Origin: Gammaproteobacteria bacterium UBA7310
Lineage (GTDB): Bacteria; Pseudomonadota; Gammaproteobacteria; Pseudomonadales; Ketobacteraceae
Assembly: GCA_002471665.1 (NCBI GenBank)
Contig: DKQK01000045.1
Span: 16,760 to 34,828 of the forward strand
Length of the DNA: 18,069 nt
Reading direction: 5' to 3'
Shown here one piece after another: positions 1-7,567 of this stretch; position 1 is the first letter of the stretch; every line of letters starts with the position of its first letter. Below the pieces are notes generated by a model, which was not told the DNA's origin, searched no databases, and was given only the letters and a program-made list of their open reading frames with translations. A program made the position numbers and the translations under genes.

Positions 1-39
1 GAAAGCCCATCTTGAAAGCCCATCCTGACAGTCCATCCC
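1..39. repeat. three tandem copies of a 13-nt direct repeat
   Basis: Positions 1-13, 14-26 and 27-39 are three head-to-tail copies of a 13-mer. The first two differ at one base (GAAAGCCCATCTT and GAAAGCCCATCCT); the third is more diverged (GACAGTCCATCCC). The array starts at the first base of the window and may continue to the left. The unit is not a multiple of three and no open reading frame uses it, so it looks like an intergenic microsatellite downstream of the fadL-like gene. The rest of the edge (40-107) shows no gene and no convincing terminator. Confidence 0.75.
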
Positions 40-107
40 TGCTCAGCTCGCCTTAACCTCCAACCATGCACGAGATAACGGGCGCTGGCAACAACACGCG
101 GCCTCGG

Positions 108-1739
108 TCAGAAATAGGTTGAATAGGCCAGCGAGAAGACATATCCCTCCAGTTTATGATCGATCTGGAGGCCACGATAGGGATTGTAGATTACATCACC
201 CTCGAGGGCCGAGGTGGCGTTACGGCTTTCACCGGGTGCGATGTGAATTTCGGACACCAGATAGGCAAACCCCACATCCAGTTGTGCGCCTTCGCCCATG
301 CGATAGCCGAACCCCAGGGTATAGAGATCGGCATCCCCGATGGGAATCAACAGATCCTGCCGGTCTTCCGGTATGGACGAGGAACGGGGCTCATAACCGG
401 CCCGCAGAAACAGGTTATCGCTGTACCGGTATTCCACGCCGATGGAGACATCCACCACCGCCTCATAATGGCGTTGCAGACGCAGCACATCCGGATCAGC
501 GTAGTCACCGCCGATGCCCCCTCCCGAATAAATATCGGCCAAATTGTTCACTACACTGGCCAGCACCAGATAATCCAGATCCTGGTCGAACTCGAACACC
601 AGCTCCTTGAGCACGCTGTAGTCCACCCATTTCACATCCATGTTCACGCGCCAATCCGGTGTCACCAGCACGGATACCCCCACCGATGCCCACTGGGGTT
701 GGGTGAAGTCAATTTCCACATCACCGCTTTGCGCAGGCTCTGCACTGATCACACCACCATCCAGCACCGCCAGGGCATTGTCGGCGGGCTGCAGGCCCGC
801 CATCAGGGCATTGAAACTGTCGGTATAGCTGAGTTTGAAATCCCCTTTCATGCGGGCCTTGCCCTCACTCTGATAGGCAAATCCCACCGACAACCAGTTG
901 GTGGGATGCCACAACAATCCCAGGGTATAGGCCACCGACAGGGGATCTTCCGCCTCCACTTCCAGCACACCTACATCGTTGTAGGGATTCAATCCCAGCC
1001 CCAGATCCACCCCCAGCTCCGATTCCAGATTACCCGCCAACGCACTGAGTTCGCCTACCGTATTGAGGACACTGCGGGTGCGGGTGGTGACACCCAGGCC
1101 CTGCCAGGAAAAACCGATGGACCCCCCAACATACAGATCGTCGGTCAGCTCGAATCCAATGGACGGATTGAAATACGCCAGCCGGGTGATGCCGAAACGC
1201 TGGCCGTTGAAGGCGGCAATGTTGTCCATATCCCGCTCGTAGCCGAAGATCTGCACCGCAAACGCGGAATTGGCAAACACGAATTGATCATGGGTCCCTC
1301 CTCTCAAGGCGAAACCGTAGCCCGGCGCCACCAGAAACGGCAACGGTGTATGGCCGAAAAAAGGCAGGTAAACCGAGGGGGATTCCACCGACACATCCCG
1401 GGATTGTTCACCTTGCAGCAACGGATCATCCAGATAATCGGCATTGGACAGGGGGTCAAAGGTGCGGCCGGGGGCAGCGCCACTGACCGTACCCTCGTAA
1501 TCGAAAAAACCCATCTGCAGTTTGTATTGCTCGTATTTGGTTTCCACCAGGGCCAGGGCCGCCGGATTGTAGTGAATGGCGTCCGGCCCGCGAATGTAGG
1601 CCGTGGCGCTGTTGGCCATGGACAGTGCCACCGGATTGCCGATGGACAGGTTGTGGGAAAGCTGAGCTGGAGCAGGGTTGTGCCACAGGCACACGCAGAG
1701 TGCGGCACCACTGAGATACCGTGGGGATGACTTCATCAT
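108..1739 (-). CDS. FadL/OmpP1/TodX-family outer-membrane transport protein
   Basis: Predicted outer-membrane beta-barrel for passive uptake of hydrophobic compounds such as long-chain fatty acids or hydrocarbons. Residues 1-25 form a signal peptide with a likely cut after APA before QLSH. The mature N-terminus carries the family's hatch signature: a glycine/small-residue stretch (about 33-47), then DAIHYNPAAL (53-62) with the hallmark NPA. The rest alternates in short amphipathic beta strands (for example SIGFELTDDLYVGGSIGFSW and SVGVSVLVTPDWRVNMDVKW) and ends in phenylalanine (STYF), the usual C-terminal signal for BAM-assisted insertion. At 543 residues it is longer than E. coli FadL, suggesting longer loops. 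Start: two adjacent ATGs (1739 and 1736), neither with a strong Shine-Dalgarno. It is monocistronic as far as visible and points away from the LysM gene's terminator. The family assignment is firm; the substrate cannot be read from the sequence. Confidence 0.85.
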   Translation of the reverse strand: MMKSSPRYLSGAALCVCLWHNPAPAQLSHNLSIGNPVALSMANSATAYIRGPDAIHYNPAALALVETKYEQYKLQMGFFDYEGTVSGAAPGRTFDPLSNADYLDDPLLQGEQSRDVSVESPSVYLPFFGHTPLPFLVAPGYGFALRGGTHDQFVFANSAFAVQIFGYERDMDNIAAFNGQRFGITRLAYFNPSIGFELTDDLYVGGSIGFSWQGLGVTTRTRSVLNTVGELSALAGNLESELGVDLGLGLNPYNDVGVLEVEAEDPLSVAYTLGLLWHPTNWLSVGFAYQSEGKARMKGDFKLSYTDSFNALMAGLQPADNALAVLDGGVISAEPAQSGDVEIDFTQPQWASVGVSVLVTPDWRVNMDVKWVDYSVLKELVFEFDQDLDYLVLASVVNNLADIYSGGGIGGDYADPDVLRLQRHYEAVVDVSIGVEYRYSDNLFLRAGYEPRSSSIPEDRQDLLIPIGDADLYTLGFGYRMGEGAQLDVGFAYLVSEIHIAPGESRNATSALEGDVIYNPYRGLQIDHKLEGYVFSLAYSTYF

Positions 1740-1794
1740 TGGTCTGCCGTTGTAATTGTTGTAATGGGCCGGAAAGGAACTTTGTACCGTTATC

Positions 1795-1806
1795 CGCTGA
1801 TCAGCG
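1795..1806. promoter_or_regulatory. perfect 12-bp palindrome upstream of the fadL-like gene
   Basis: CGCTGATCAGCG is a perfect dyad centred 61 bp upstream of the fadL-like ATG. On the minus strand it sits between a TTGAGC hexamer (a -35 candidate) and a poor -10 (TAACGG) at 17-bp spacing, a position where a repressor would block transcription. No other copy was seen in the window and no regulator can be assigned from the sequence. It could equally be chance. The promoter assignment itself is weak. Confidence 0.35.
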
Positions 1807-1865
1807 CTTGCTCAATGTGGCCAGCAATCTGCTTGATTTGTTTGGCTTTTGTAACCCCTGAAACG

Positions 1866-1891
1866 AAAAAACCCGCCTTTCGACGGGTTTT
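1866..1891 (-). terminator. intrinsic terminator of the LysM gene
   Basis: An 8-bp stem (AAAACCCG at 1868-1875 with CGGGTTTT at 1884-1891) closes an 8-nt loop. On the minus strand it is followed by a run of six T residues (1866-1871, partly shared with the stem). It begins 24 nt after the TGA stop of the LysM gene, so it most likely ends that transcript. The symmetric A/T flanks could also allow weak termination in the other direction, but no plus-strand gene ends here. Confidence 0.85.
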
Positions 1892-1914
1892 CCAGGTACT
1901 TGGAATTCAGGCTG

Positions 1915-2964
1915 TCACGATGGATTTTTCACCACATCACCCACCTTCAAGGGTGCTTCTGTGCGCAGGATCAAACCATAACTGACTTTCTCGAAGGTGC
2001 GGAACACCATCAGAATACCGCGCCGCTCATCGGGCAACTTCACCAGTTCCTGGGTGATTCTGTCTTTCACCACCGGGCCCTTGGTATGCACCGCCAGTAC
2101 ATCACCAATGGTGGCGCCGTCCCGGCTGCCCCAGTTCAACACCACGACATCGTATTGCCCGATATTACGCACGCCACTGAATACATGGAGAATGACGCCA
2201 TTCACTTCATCGCTGGGCGCTTTCGGATAGAAAATGGAATCCACCTTACGTTCTTCTGTTGGGATCAGGCGGTCATTGGGGCGGATATCCTCATTGGAAT
2301 TGGTTACCTTAAAGCGTGCAACTTCGTCTTCGCTGCTTTCAAATCGCGCCATGCCCAGATCCAGGGCCGCAAAACCCAGTAATTCTTCTGTTTCCGGATC
2401 GATGTACGCCGGGCCCTTACGGTAAACACCATAGGACTGATGAGGCTCTTCCCAGCCATCGGAATGACGGGCATACATGTAATCACCCAGCCCCATCACG
2501 ATGTGATCCTCGTCCCCGGCCAGAATATACGGAGATGAATCGATTTCCTCCTCCGTCAGAACGCGGTTGTTGCGCAAAAAGCTCTGGATATGCTCCAGGG
2601 GAATGGCCGGAATCACCGACGCCAGTGGTTCGCTGCGCACCTGAGGGGTCAGCTTCACTGTATCGCCTTTCTTGAACACCATGGGGCCCCGTTCAACGGT
2701 GAGGCCGGGCTTGCCATTGATGTAGACCAGTTTGATCAGGTCGCCGGGGTAGATCAGGTGGGGGTTGTTGATCTGGGGGTTTACATGCCATAGCTCCGGC
2801 CACAACCAGGGATCACTCAAGAAGGCGTTGGAGATGTCCCACAGGGTGTCACCTTCCTTTACTGGGTACACGTCAGGGTGGCCCGGTTTCAATTCAACCG
2901 CGGAAACCTGCATGGCGACGCCCAGCAAACAGCCAGCTGCCAGCCTGAGAAATGATTTCATCAT
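1915..2964 (-). CDS. secreted LysM peptidoglycan-binding-domain protein
   Basis: Exported protein of about 349 residues. I start it at the ATG at 2964 (or the adjacent 2961) rather than 81 bases upstream at 3045. From 2964 the protein opens with a proper signal peptide (MMKSFLRLAAGCLLGVAMQVSA, residues 1-22), and an AAAGGGA Shine-Dalgarno lies 8-9 nt before it. Residues 33-81 are a LysM domain with the typical PVKEGDTLWDIS start and NPxL-IYPGD-I-L end, which binds the glycan of peptidoglycan in the periplasm. The remaining ~265 residues are a conserved but poorly characterised C-terminal region. LysM proteins of this type commonly lie divergent to def and upstream of dprA in Gammaproteobacteria; here the divergent def is present but dprA is not. 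The domain call is secure; the cellular role is not known. Confidence 0.88.
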   Translation of the reverse strand: MMKSFLRLAAGCLLGVAMQVSAVELKPGHPDVYPVKEGDTLWDISNAFLSDPWLWPELWHVNPQINNPHLIYPGDLIKLVYINGKPGLTVERGPMVFKKGDTVKLTPQVRSEPLASVIPAIPLEHIQSFLRNNRVLTEEEIDSSPYILAGDEDHIVMGLGDYMYARHSDGWEEPHQSYGVYRKGPAYIDPETEELLGFAALDLGMARFESSEDEVARFKVTNSNEDIRPNDRLIPTEERKVDSIFYPKAPSDEVNGVILHVFSGVRNIGQYDVVVLNWGSRDGATIGDVLAVHTKGPVVKDRITQELVKLPDERRGILMVFRTFEKVSYGLILRTEAPLKVGDVVKNPS

Positions 2965-3212
2965 GGTGAGAATCCCTTTATCATTATCGGTGCCTGTCTT
3001 ACTCAGGCAGTTTTTGGCATATGGGAAACGGCAAAACACCAGCACGCTGGAATCAGCCTACATTTCACTATAGACCGATTTACGGTGTTGTGTTTTGCGC
3101 AATCTGACTAACAGTTTAGACAAGTTTGACAAAAACCAACACAGCAAATCCTGTATGATCATAATCTTAGCAACATTATCTATAGTTATACTAGAAAAGT
3201 GGCATTCTCAAG
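2965..3212. promoter_or_regulatory. divergent promoter region between the LysM gene and def
   Basis: This 248-bp non-coding, AT-rich region must carry the promoters of both the LysM gene (-) and the def operon (+). On the plus strand a perfect TTGACA (3126-3131) and a TATGAT (3154-3159) are visible, but they are 22 bp apart, too far for a standard sigma-70 pair. TATAGT (3181-3186) and TATACT (3187-3192) are other -10-like boxes closer to def. On the minus strand a TATAGT (3067-3072) could be the -10 for the LysM gene, without a good -35. The region is certain as a divergent spacer; the exact start sites are not. Confidence 0.5.
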
Positions 3213-3725
3213 ATGGCAATACTGGATATTCTTGAATTTCCTGACCCTCGTCTGCGTACAAAGGCCAAGCCGGTCACAAAAGTCGACGACAAAATACGCA
3301 AATTGACCGACGACATGCTGGAAACCATGTACGAGGCGCCGGGGATTGGCCTGGCCGCCACCCAGGTGAACGTGCATCAGCGCATCGTGGTAATCGATGT
3401 GAGCGAAGAGAAAGATCAGCCTTTGGTACTGATCAACCCCGAATACGAAGTCATCTCCGGCGAACAGGATTTTGATGAAGGCTGTTTGTCAGTGCCCGGT
3501 TACTATGAAACCGTCACCCGCGCCGAAACCATCAAACTCAAGGCCCTGAACCGGGAAGGTGAACCCTTCGAAATGGAGTGCAACGGCATCCTGTCGGTCT
3601 GCATTCAGCACGAGCTGGATCACCTGGACGGCAAGCTGTTCGTGGATCATATCTCCAAATTGAAACGGGAACGGATTCGCAAGAAACTGGTGAAGGAGCA
3701 AAAGGACCGGGTCAAGGTCCGTTAA
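3213..3725 (+). CDS. def: peptide deformylase
   Basis: Cytoplasmic metalloenzyme that removes the formyl group from the N-terminal methionine of nascent proteins. The 170-residue length is the usual bacterial size. All three family motifs are present: GIGLAATQV (motif 1, about residues 45-53), EGCLSVP (motif 2, metal ligand C91) and HELDH (motif 3, H133 and H137 as ligands, E134 as catalytic acid/base). The ATG at 3213 gives the standard MAILDILEFPDPRLR start, though its ribosome site is weak. It is first in def-fmt-rsmB-trkA-trkH, 52 nt before the fmt start. The pairing with fmt is functional: Fmt puts the formyl group on initiator tRNA and Def takes it off the product. Confidence 0.98.
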   Translation: MAILDILEFPDPRLRTKAKPVTKVDDKIRKLTDDMLETMYEAPGIGLAATQVNVHQRIVVIDVSEEKDQPLVLINPEYEVISGEQDFDEGCLSVPGYYETVTRAETIKLKALNREGEPFEMECNGILSVCIQHELDHLDGKLFVDHISKLKRERIRKKLVKEQKDRVKVR

Positions 3726-3777
3726 GCGCCAGACTGCCACCATCACAACCACCTGAATCAGTTACGGGAATGTCTTG

Positions 3778-4725
3778 TTGAGTACACCATTGAAAGTGAT
3801 CTTTGCCGGAACCCCGGAGTTTGCGGCCACTGTTTTACAATCCATTCTGGGGTCAAGGCACCAGGTGATTGCCTGCTATACCCAGCCGGACCGACCTGCC
3901 GGGCGCGGGCGCAAACTCACCCCCAGCCCGGTCAAAGCACTGGCGTTGGAGCAGGGTATTCCGGTTTACCAGCCGCTGAACTTCAAACAGGCAGAGGCGG
4001 TGGAACAACTGCAGTCCCTGGATGCCGACCTGATGGTGGTGGTGGCCTACGGCCTGATTCTGCCCAAAGCAGTACTGGATGCGCCGCGCCTGGGCTGCAT
4101 TAATGTGCACGCCTCCATCCTGCCGCGCTGGCGTGGCGCCGCTCCCATTCAACGGGCCATTGCCGCCGGCGACACCGAATCCGGCGTCACCATCATGCAG
4201 ATGGACGTAGGTCTGGACACCGGTGACATGCTGCTCAAGGCATTCACACCCATTACTGAGGATGACACCGGCGGCAGCCTGCATGATCGCCTGGCCGACA
4301 TCGGCAGCAGCGCCATTGTAACGGCACTGGATCAGATCGCCGAGGGCCGCGCCAAGCCCGAACCCCAGGACGACAACCTGGCTACCTACGCCCATAAAAT
4401 GACCAAGGAAGAGGGCAGACTGGACTGGAATCGACCGGCGCGGGAACTGCACAACCTGATCCGGGCCTTCAATCCCTGGCCGGTGACTCACACCGAGCTG
4501 GACGGCAAAACCCTGCGGGTATGGCAATCCATACTCGCCAGCCCAACCGCTACAGCAGTTCCCGGCACACTGGTGGCGGTGCACAAAGACGCCCTGGATG
4601 TTGCCACCGGTGATGGCATCCTGCGGCTCACCGAACTGCAACTGCCCGGCGCCAAGCGCCTGCCGGTGGCCGCTATCCTCAATGCCAGGGCCGACTGGTT
4701 TCCCGCCGGAGCCCGCTTCCATTGA
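3778..4725 (+). CDS. fmt: methionyl-tRNA formyltransferase (TTG start)
   Basis: Transfers a formyl group from 10-formyl-tetrahydrofolate to methionyl-initiator tRNA. The 315-residue length fits the family. Visible are FAGTPEFAA near the N-terminus, the substrate-loop sequence CYTQPDRPAGRGRKL, and the catalytic core INVHASILPRWRGAAPIQ with N109 and H111, and D147 in MDVGLDTGD, matching the N106/H108/D144 triad of E. coli. No in-frame ATG exists at the N-terminus. TTG at 3778 gives the family-typical MSTPLKVIFAG and sits 8 nt after GGGA (3766-3769). TTG at 3775 is the alternative. A tiny ATG-TCT-TGT-TGA frame at 3770-3781 ends on the start codon in a TTGA overlap. The gene's own stop overlaps the rsmB start in the same way. 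Confidence 0.96.
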   Translation: MSTPLKVIFAGTPEFAATVLQSILGSRHQVIACYTQPDRPAGRGRKLTPSPVKALALEQGIPVYQPLNFKQAEAVEQLQSLDADLMVVVAYGLILPKAVLDAPRLGCINVHASILPRWRGAAPIQRAIAAGDTESGVTIMQMDVGLDTGDMLLKAFTPITEDDTGGSLHDRLADIGSSAIVTALDQIAEGRAKPEPQDDNLATYAHKMTKEEGRLDWNRPARELHNLIRAFNPWPVTHTELDGKTLRVWQSILASPTATAVPGTLVAVHKDALDVATGDGILRLTELQLPGAKRLPVAAILNARADWFPAGARFH

Positions 4726-6101
4726 GTGCCGCCACCCACACGGAAGGCGCCCTCAACACCCGGGCCCGCGCCGCCGTTATCCTGCAACAGGTGCTGCCAC
4801 TGAACCGCCAGAAACTGCAACCTCGATCGCTGTCGGAGCTGCTGCCCGCGGTGGCCGATGCAGACAAGGATCAGGGGCTGCTGCAGGAATTGTGTTTCGG
4901 CGTCTGTCGCTGGTACAACCGGCTGGACAAACTGGCCGCGCCCCTGATCCGGCAGCCGTTCAAAAGCAAAGACGCCCAACTGCAGGCCCTGTTATTGATC
5001 GGCCTGTACCAGATGTTCTACCTGCGTATTCCGGATCATGCCGCCATTTCGGAAACCGTGGAAGCCTGCCGCCAACTGGGTTTCCACTGGGCGGTGAAGG
5101 TGATCAACGGCATGTTGCGCACCGCACAGCGAGACAAGGCCGTGCTGGAATCCAGCCTGCCTGATACTACCCCCATCCAGACCGCACACCCCAAATGGTT
5201 TGTGGACAGTGTGGAATCCGCCTGGCCGGAACAGGCCGCCGCCCTGCTGAAGGCCAACAATGTGGCCGGCCCCATGTGCCTGCGGGTGAATGAACAGCAG
5301 CTCACTCGTGAGCAATACCTGACGCAGCTGGCACAGCACAACATCCCTGCCCGCGCCGGGCAGTGGGCCCACAGTGCCGTGTATCTGGCACAACCCAGGG
5401 ACGTCAACACACTGCCGGGCTTCAGCGACGGTGCCGTATCGGTGCAGGACGAGGCCGCCCAGTTAAGTGCGTTTCTGCTGGACCCGCAACCGGGGGAACG
5501 CATTCTTGATGCCTGCGCGGCGCCGGGCGGCAAAACCGGCCACCTCTTGGAACGGCAACCGCAGCTGGCGGAGTTGATCGCCCTGGATCAGGACGTACAG
5601 CGACTGCAACGGGTGCAGGAAAATCTGGACCGACTGCAGCTGCAGGCAACACTCGTTCATGCCAGCCTGGAACAGTTTGCCCAGGATCACCCGCAACCCC
5701 AATTTGATCGCATCCTGCTGGACGCCCCCTGTTCCGCTACCGGGGTTATTCGCCGCCATCCAGACATCAAGTGGCTGCGCAAACGGGCCGACATCAGTAA
5801 ACTGGCGGACACCCAACTGCGCCTGCTGCAAATCGCGTTTTCGCTGCTCAAACCCGGAGGCACACTGCTGTACGCCACCTGCTCCATCCTGCCCCAGGAA
5901 AACACGCGGGTGCTGCATCAGTTTTTGAAGCAACAGCCCAGGGCCTGTGAGCGCAGCATCTCTGCCCAATGGGGATTGGCCGCAGAGCGCGGCAGCGGTC
6001 ACGGCCGACAATTGTTTCCCACCATCGACGGACACGATGGTTTTTACTACGGCCTGCTGCAGCAGGCCGACTTGCAACATGCGGACACACAAGGACACTG
6101 A
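4722..6101 (+). CDS. rsmB: 16S rRNA m5C967 methyltransferase RsmB (TTG start)
   Basis: SAM-dependent methyltransferase (Fmu/Sun/NOL1-NOP2 family) that makes 5-methylcytosine at position 967 of 16S rRNA. Residues ~10-140 are the NusB-like RNA-binding domain (LLQELCFGVCRWYNRLD). The Rossmann methyltransferase follows: SAM-binding motif DACAAPGGKTGH at 263-274, motif IV DAPCSATGVIRRHPDIKW with C337, and motif VI YATCSILPQEN with C387. These are the two cysteines expected of RNA m5C enzymes. The TTG start at 4722 lies inside the fmt stop codon (TTGA), which implies translational coupling. There is no early in-frame ATG, and this start leaves the NusB domain complete. At 459 residues it is somewhat longer than the E. 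coli protein (429), partly through an N-terminal lead of about 10-15 residues. Confidence 0.96.
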   Translation: MSAATHTEGALNTRARAAVILQQVLPLNRQKLQPRSLSELLPAVADADKDQGLLQELCFGVCRWYNRLDKLAAPLIRQPFKSKDAQLQALLLIGLYQMFYLRIPDHAAISETVEACRQLGFHWAVKVINGMLRTAQRDKAVLESSLPDTTPIQTAHPKWFVDSVESAWPEQAAALLKANNVAGPMCLRVNEQQLTREQYLTQLAQHNIPARAGQWAHSAVYLAQPRDVNTLPGFSDGAVSVQDEAAQLSAFLLDPQPGERILDACAAPGGKTGHLLERQPQLAELIALDQDVQRLQRVQENLDRLQLQATLVHASLEQFAQDHPQPQFDRILLDAPCSATGVIRRHPDIKWLRKRADISKLADTQLRLLQIAFSLLKPGGTLLYATCSILPQENTRVLHQFLKQQPRACERSISAQWGLAAERGSGHGRQLFPTIDGHDGFYYGLLQQADLQHADTQGH

Positions 6102-6172
6102 TGCCGAAATGTCGATCATGTTAGGATGAGACCCGTTGCAGTGAAACCGAACCGACACAGCGAACCCGCATC

Positions 6173-7549
6173 ATGAAGATCATCATTCTTGGAGCCGGCC
6201 AAGTAGGGGGCACCCTGGCTGCCAATCTGGCCAGTGAGCACAACGATATCACCGTGGTGGATACCGACGCCGAGCGCCTGCATGAACTACAGGATCGTTA
6301 CGATATTCGCACCGTCACCGGCATGGCCTCGTTCCCCAGCGTGTTGCGCCAGGCCGGTGCCGATGATGCCGATATGCTGATCGCCGTCACCAACAGTGAT
6401 GAAATCAACATGGTGGCCTGTCAGGTCGCCTACTCACTGCATCGAACCCCCACCAAAATCGCCCGCGTGCGCTCCGCCAGCTACCTGGCCAAAAGCAAAG
6501 GCCTGTTCGGCAATGAGGCGTTTCCCATTGATGTTATTATCTCTCCGGAGCAGGTGGTCACCAATCACATCACCCGCCTCATCGAGCACCCCGGCGCCCT
6601 GCAGGTACTGGATTTTGCCGAGGGTAAGCTGCAACTGGTGGCGGTGAAAGCCTATTTCAACGGCCCGCTGGTGGGGCGCGAACTGCGCTATCTGCGCCAG
6701 CATATGCCGGCGGTGGACACCCGGGTGGCGGCCATCTTCCGCCGCGACCGCCCCATTATTCCCGAAGGCACCACCATCATCGAAGCCGATGACGAAGTCT
6801 TCTTCATCGCCGCCAAGAACCACATTCGTGCGGTGATGAGTGAACTGCGGGGCCTGGAACACAATTACAAAAAGATCATCATCGCCGGTGGTGGCAACAT
6901 CGGTGAGCGCCTGTGCGAGGCGCTGGAAAGCCGCTACCAGGTGAAGATCATTGAACGCAACCAGGAACGTTGTGGGTTTCTGGCGGAGAAGCTGAATAAA
7001 ACCATCGTCATTCGCGGCAACGCATCCGATCAGGATCTGCTGCTGGAAGAAAGCGTGGAAGACACCGATATTTTCATTGCCGTCACCAACGATGATGAAG
7101 CCAACATCATGTCGTCCATGCTGGCCAAACGCCTGGGGGCGCGCAAGGTGATGACACTGATCAACAATCCCGCCTATGTGGATCTGGTGCAGGGCGGCGA
7201 CATCGACATCGCCATTTCACCGCAGCAGGCCACCATCGGCAGCCTGCTCACCCATGTGCGGCGGGGCGACGTCGCCAACGTGCATTCCCTGCGCCGGGGT
7301 GCGGCAGAATCCATAGAAGCCATTGCCCATGGCGACGAGAAATCATCAAAAGTTGTGGGCAAAGCCATTGGTGATATTGATTTACCGGAAGGCACCACCA
7401 TCGGCGCCATTGTGCGCAAGGATCAGGTGCTGATTGCCCACGACGACATCGTGGTGGAATCGGACGATCATGTGGTGCTGTTCCTGATTGATAAACGCCG
7501 CATCCAGGATGTGGAACGCCTTTTCCAAGTGGGCATTACCTTCTTCTGA
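6173..7549 (+). CDS. trkA: Trk potassium uptake system NAD-binding subunit TrkA
   Basis: Peripheral cytoplasmic gating subunit of the Trk K+ uptake system. The 458-residue protein has the classic duplicated layout: RCK-N domain 1 with ILGAGQVGGTLA (5-16) and the acidic end of strand beta-2 (VVDTD), RCK-C about 140-220, a second RCK-N with IIAGGGNIGERL (about 235-246), then a second RCK-C to the end. Both glycine-rich nucleotide loops are intact. It starts at the ATG at 6173, 71 nt after rsmB, and the 18-nt gap to trkH indicates cotranscription. Trk genes next to rsmB are a common gammaproteobacterial arrangement. TrkA binding of NAD(H) and ATP/ADP opens or closes the membrane partner TrkH encoded next. 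Confidence 0.97.
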   Translation: MKIIILGAGQVGGTLAANLASEHNDITVVDTDAERLHELQDRYDIRTVTGMASFPSVLRQAGADDADMLIAVTNSDEINMVACQVAYSLHRTPTKIARVRSASYLAKSKGLFGNEAFPIDVIISPEQVVTNHITRLIEHPGALQVLDFAEGKLQLVAVKAYFNGPLVGRELRYLRQHMPAVDTRVAAIFRRDRPIIPEGTTIIEADDEVFFIAAKNHIRAVMSELRGLEHNYKKIIIAGGGNIGERLCEALESRYQVKIIERNQERCGFLAEKLNKTIVIRGNASDQDLLLEESVEDTDIFIAVTNDDEANIMSSMLAKRLGARKVMTLINNPAYVDLVQGGDIDIAISPQQATIGSLLTHVRRGDVANVHSLRRGAAESIEAIAHGDEKSSKVVGKAIGDIDLPEGTTIGAIVRKDQVLIAHDDIVVESDDHVVLFLIDKRRIQDVERLFQVGITFF

Positions 7550-7567
7550 GCGGAGTCCAACACCACC

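Noticed and set aside
156..1730. 524-residue plus-strand open frame opposite the FadL-type gene
   Set aside because: It is antisense to a gene with a clear signal peptide and barrel motifs. Its product is rich in His/Gln/Gly without domains, as expected from a shadow frame in GC-biased codons.
2965..3045. 27-residue upstream extension of the LysM protein
   Set aside because: It would place the signal peptide internally; the ATG at 2964 has a Shine-Dalgarno and gives a normal signal peptide.
3126..3159. TTGACA with TATGAT as the def promoter
   Set aside because: Both hexamers are good but the spacing is 22 bp, too long for a standard sigma-70 promoter; kept only as part of the divergent region.
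3770..3781. three-codon ATG frame before fmt as a leader peptide gene
   Set aside because: The GGGA sits directly against this ATG, too close for initiation there, but well placed for TTG 3778; reported only as part of the start-overlap observation.
3853..4722. 289-residue minus-strand open frame opposite fmt
   Set aside because: It lies wholly antisense to a fmt with an intact catalytic triad; no recognisable domain.
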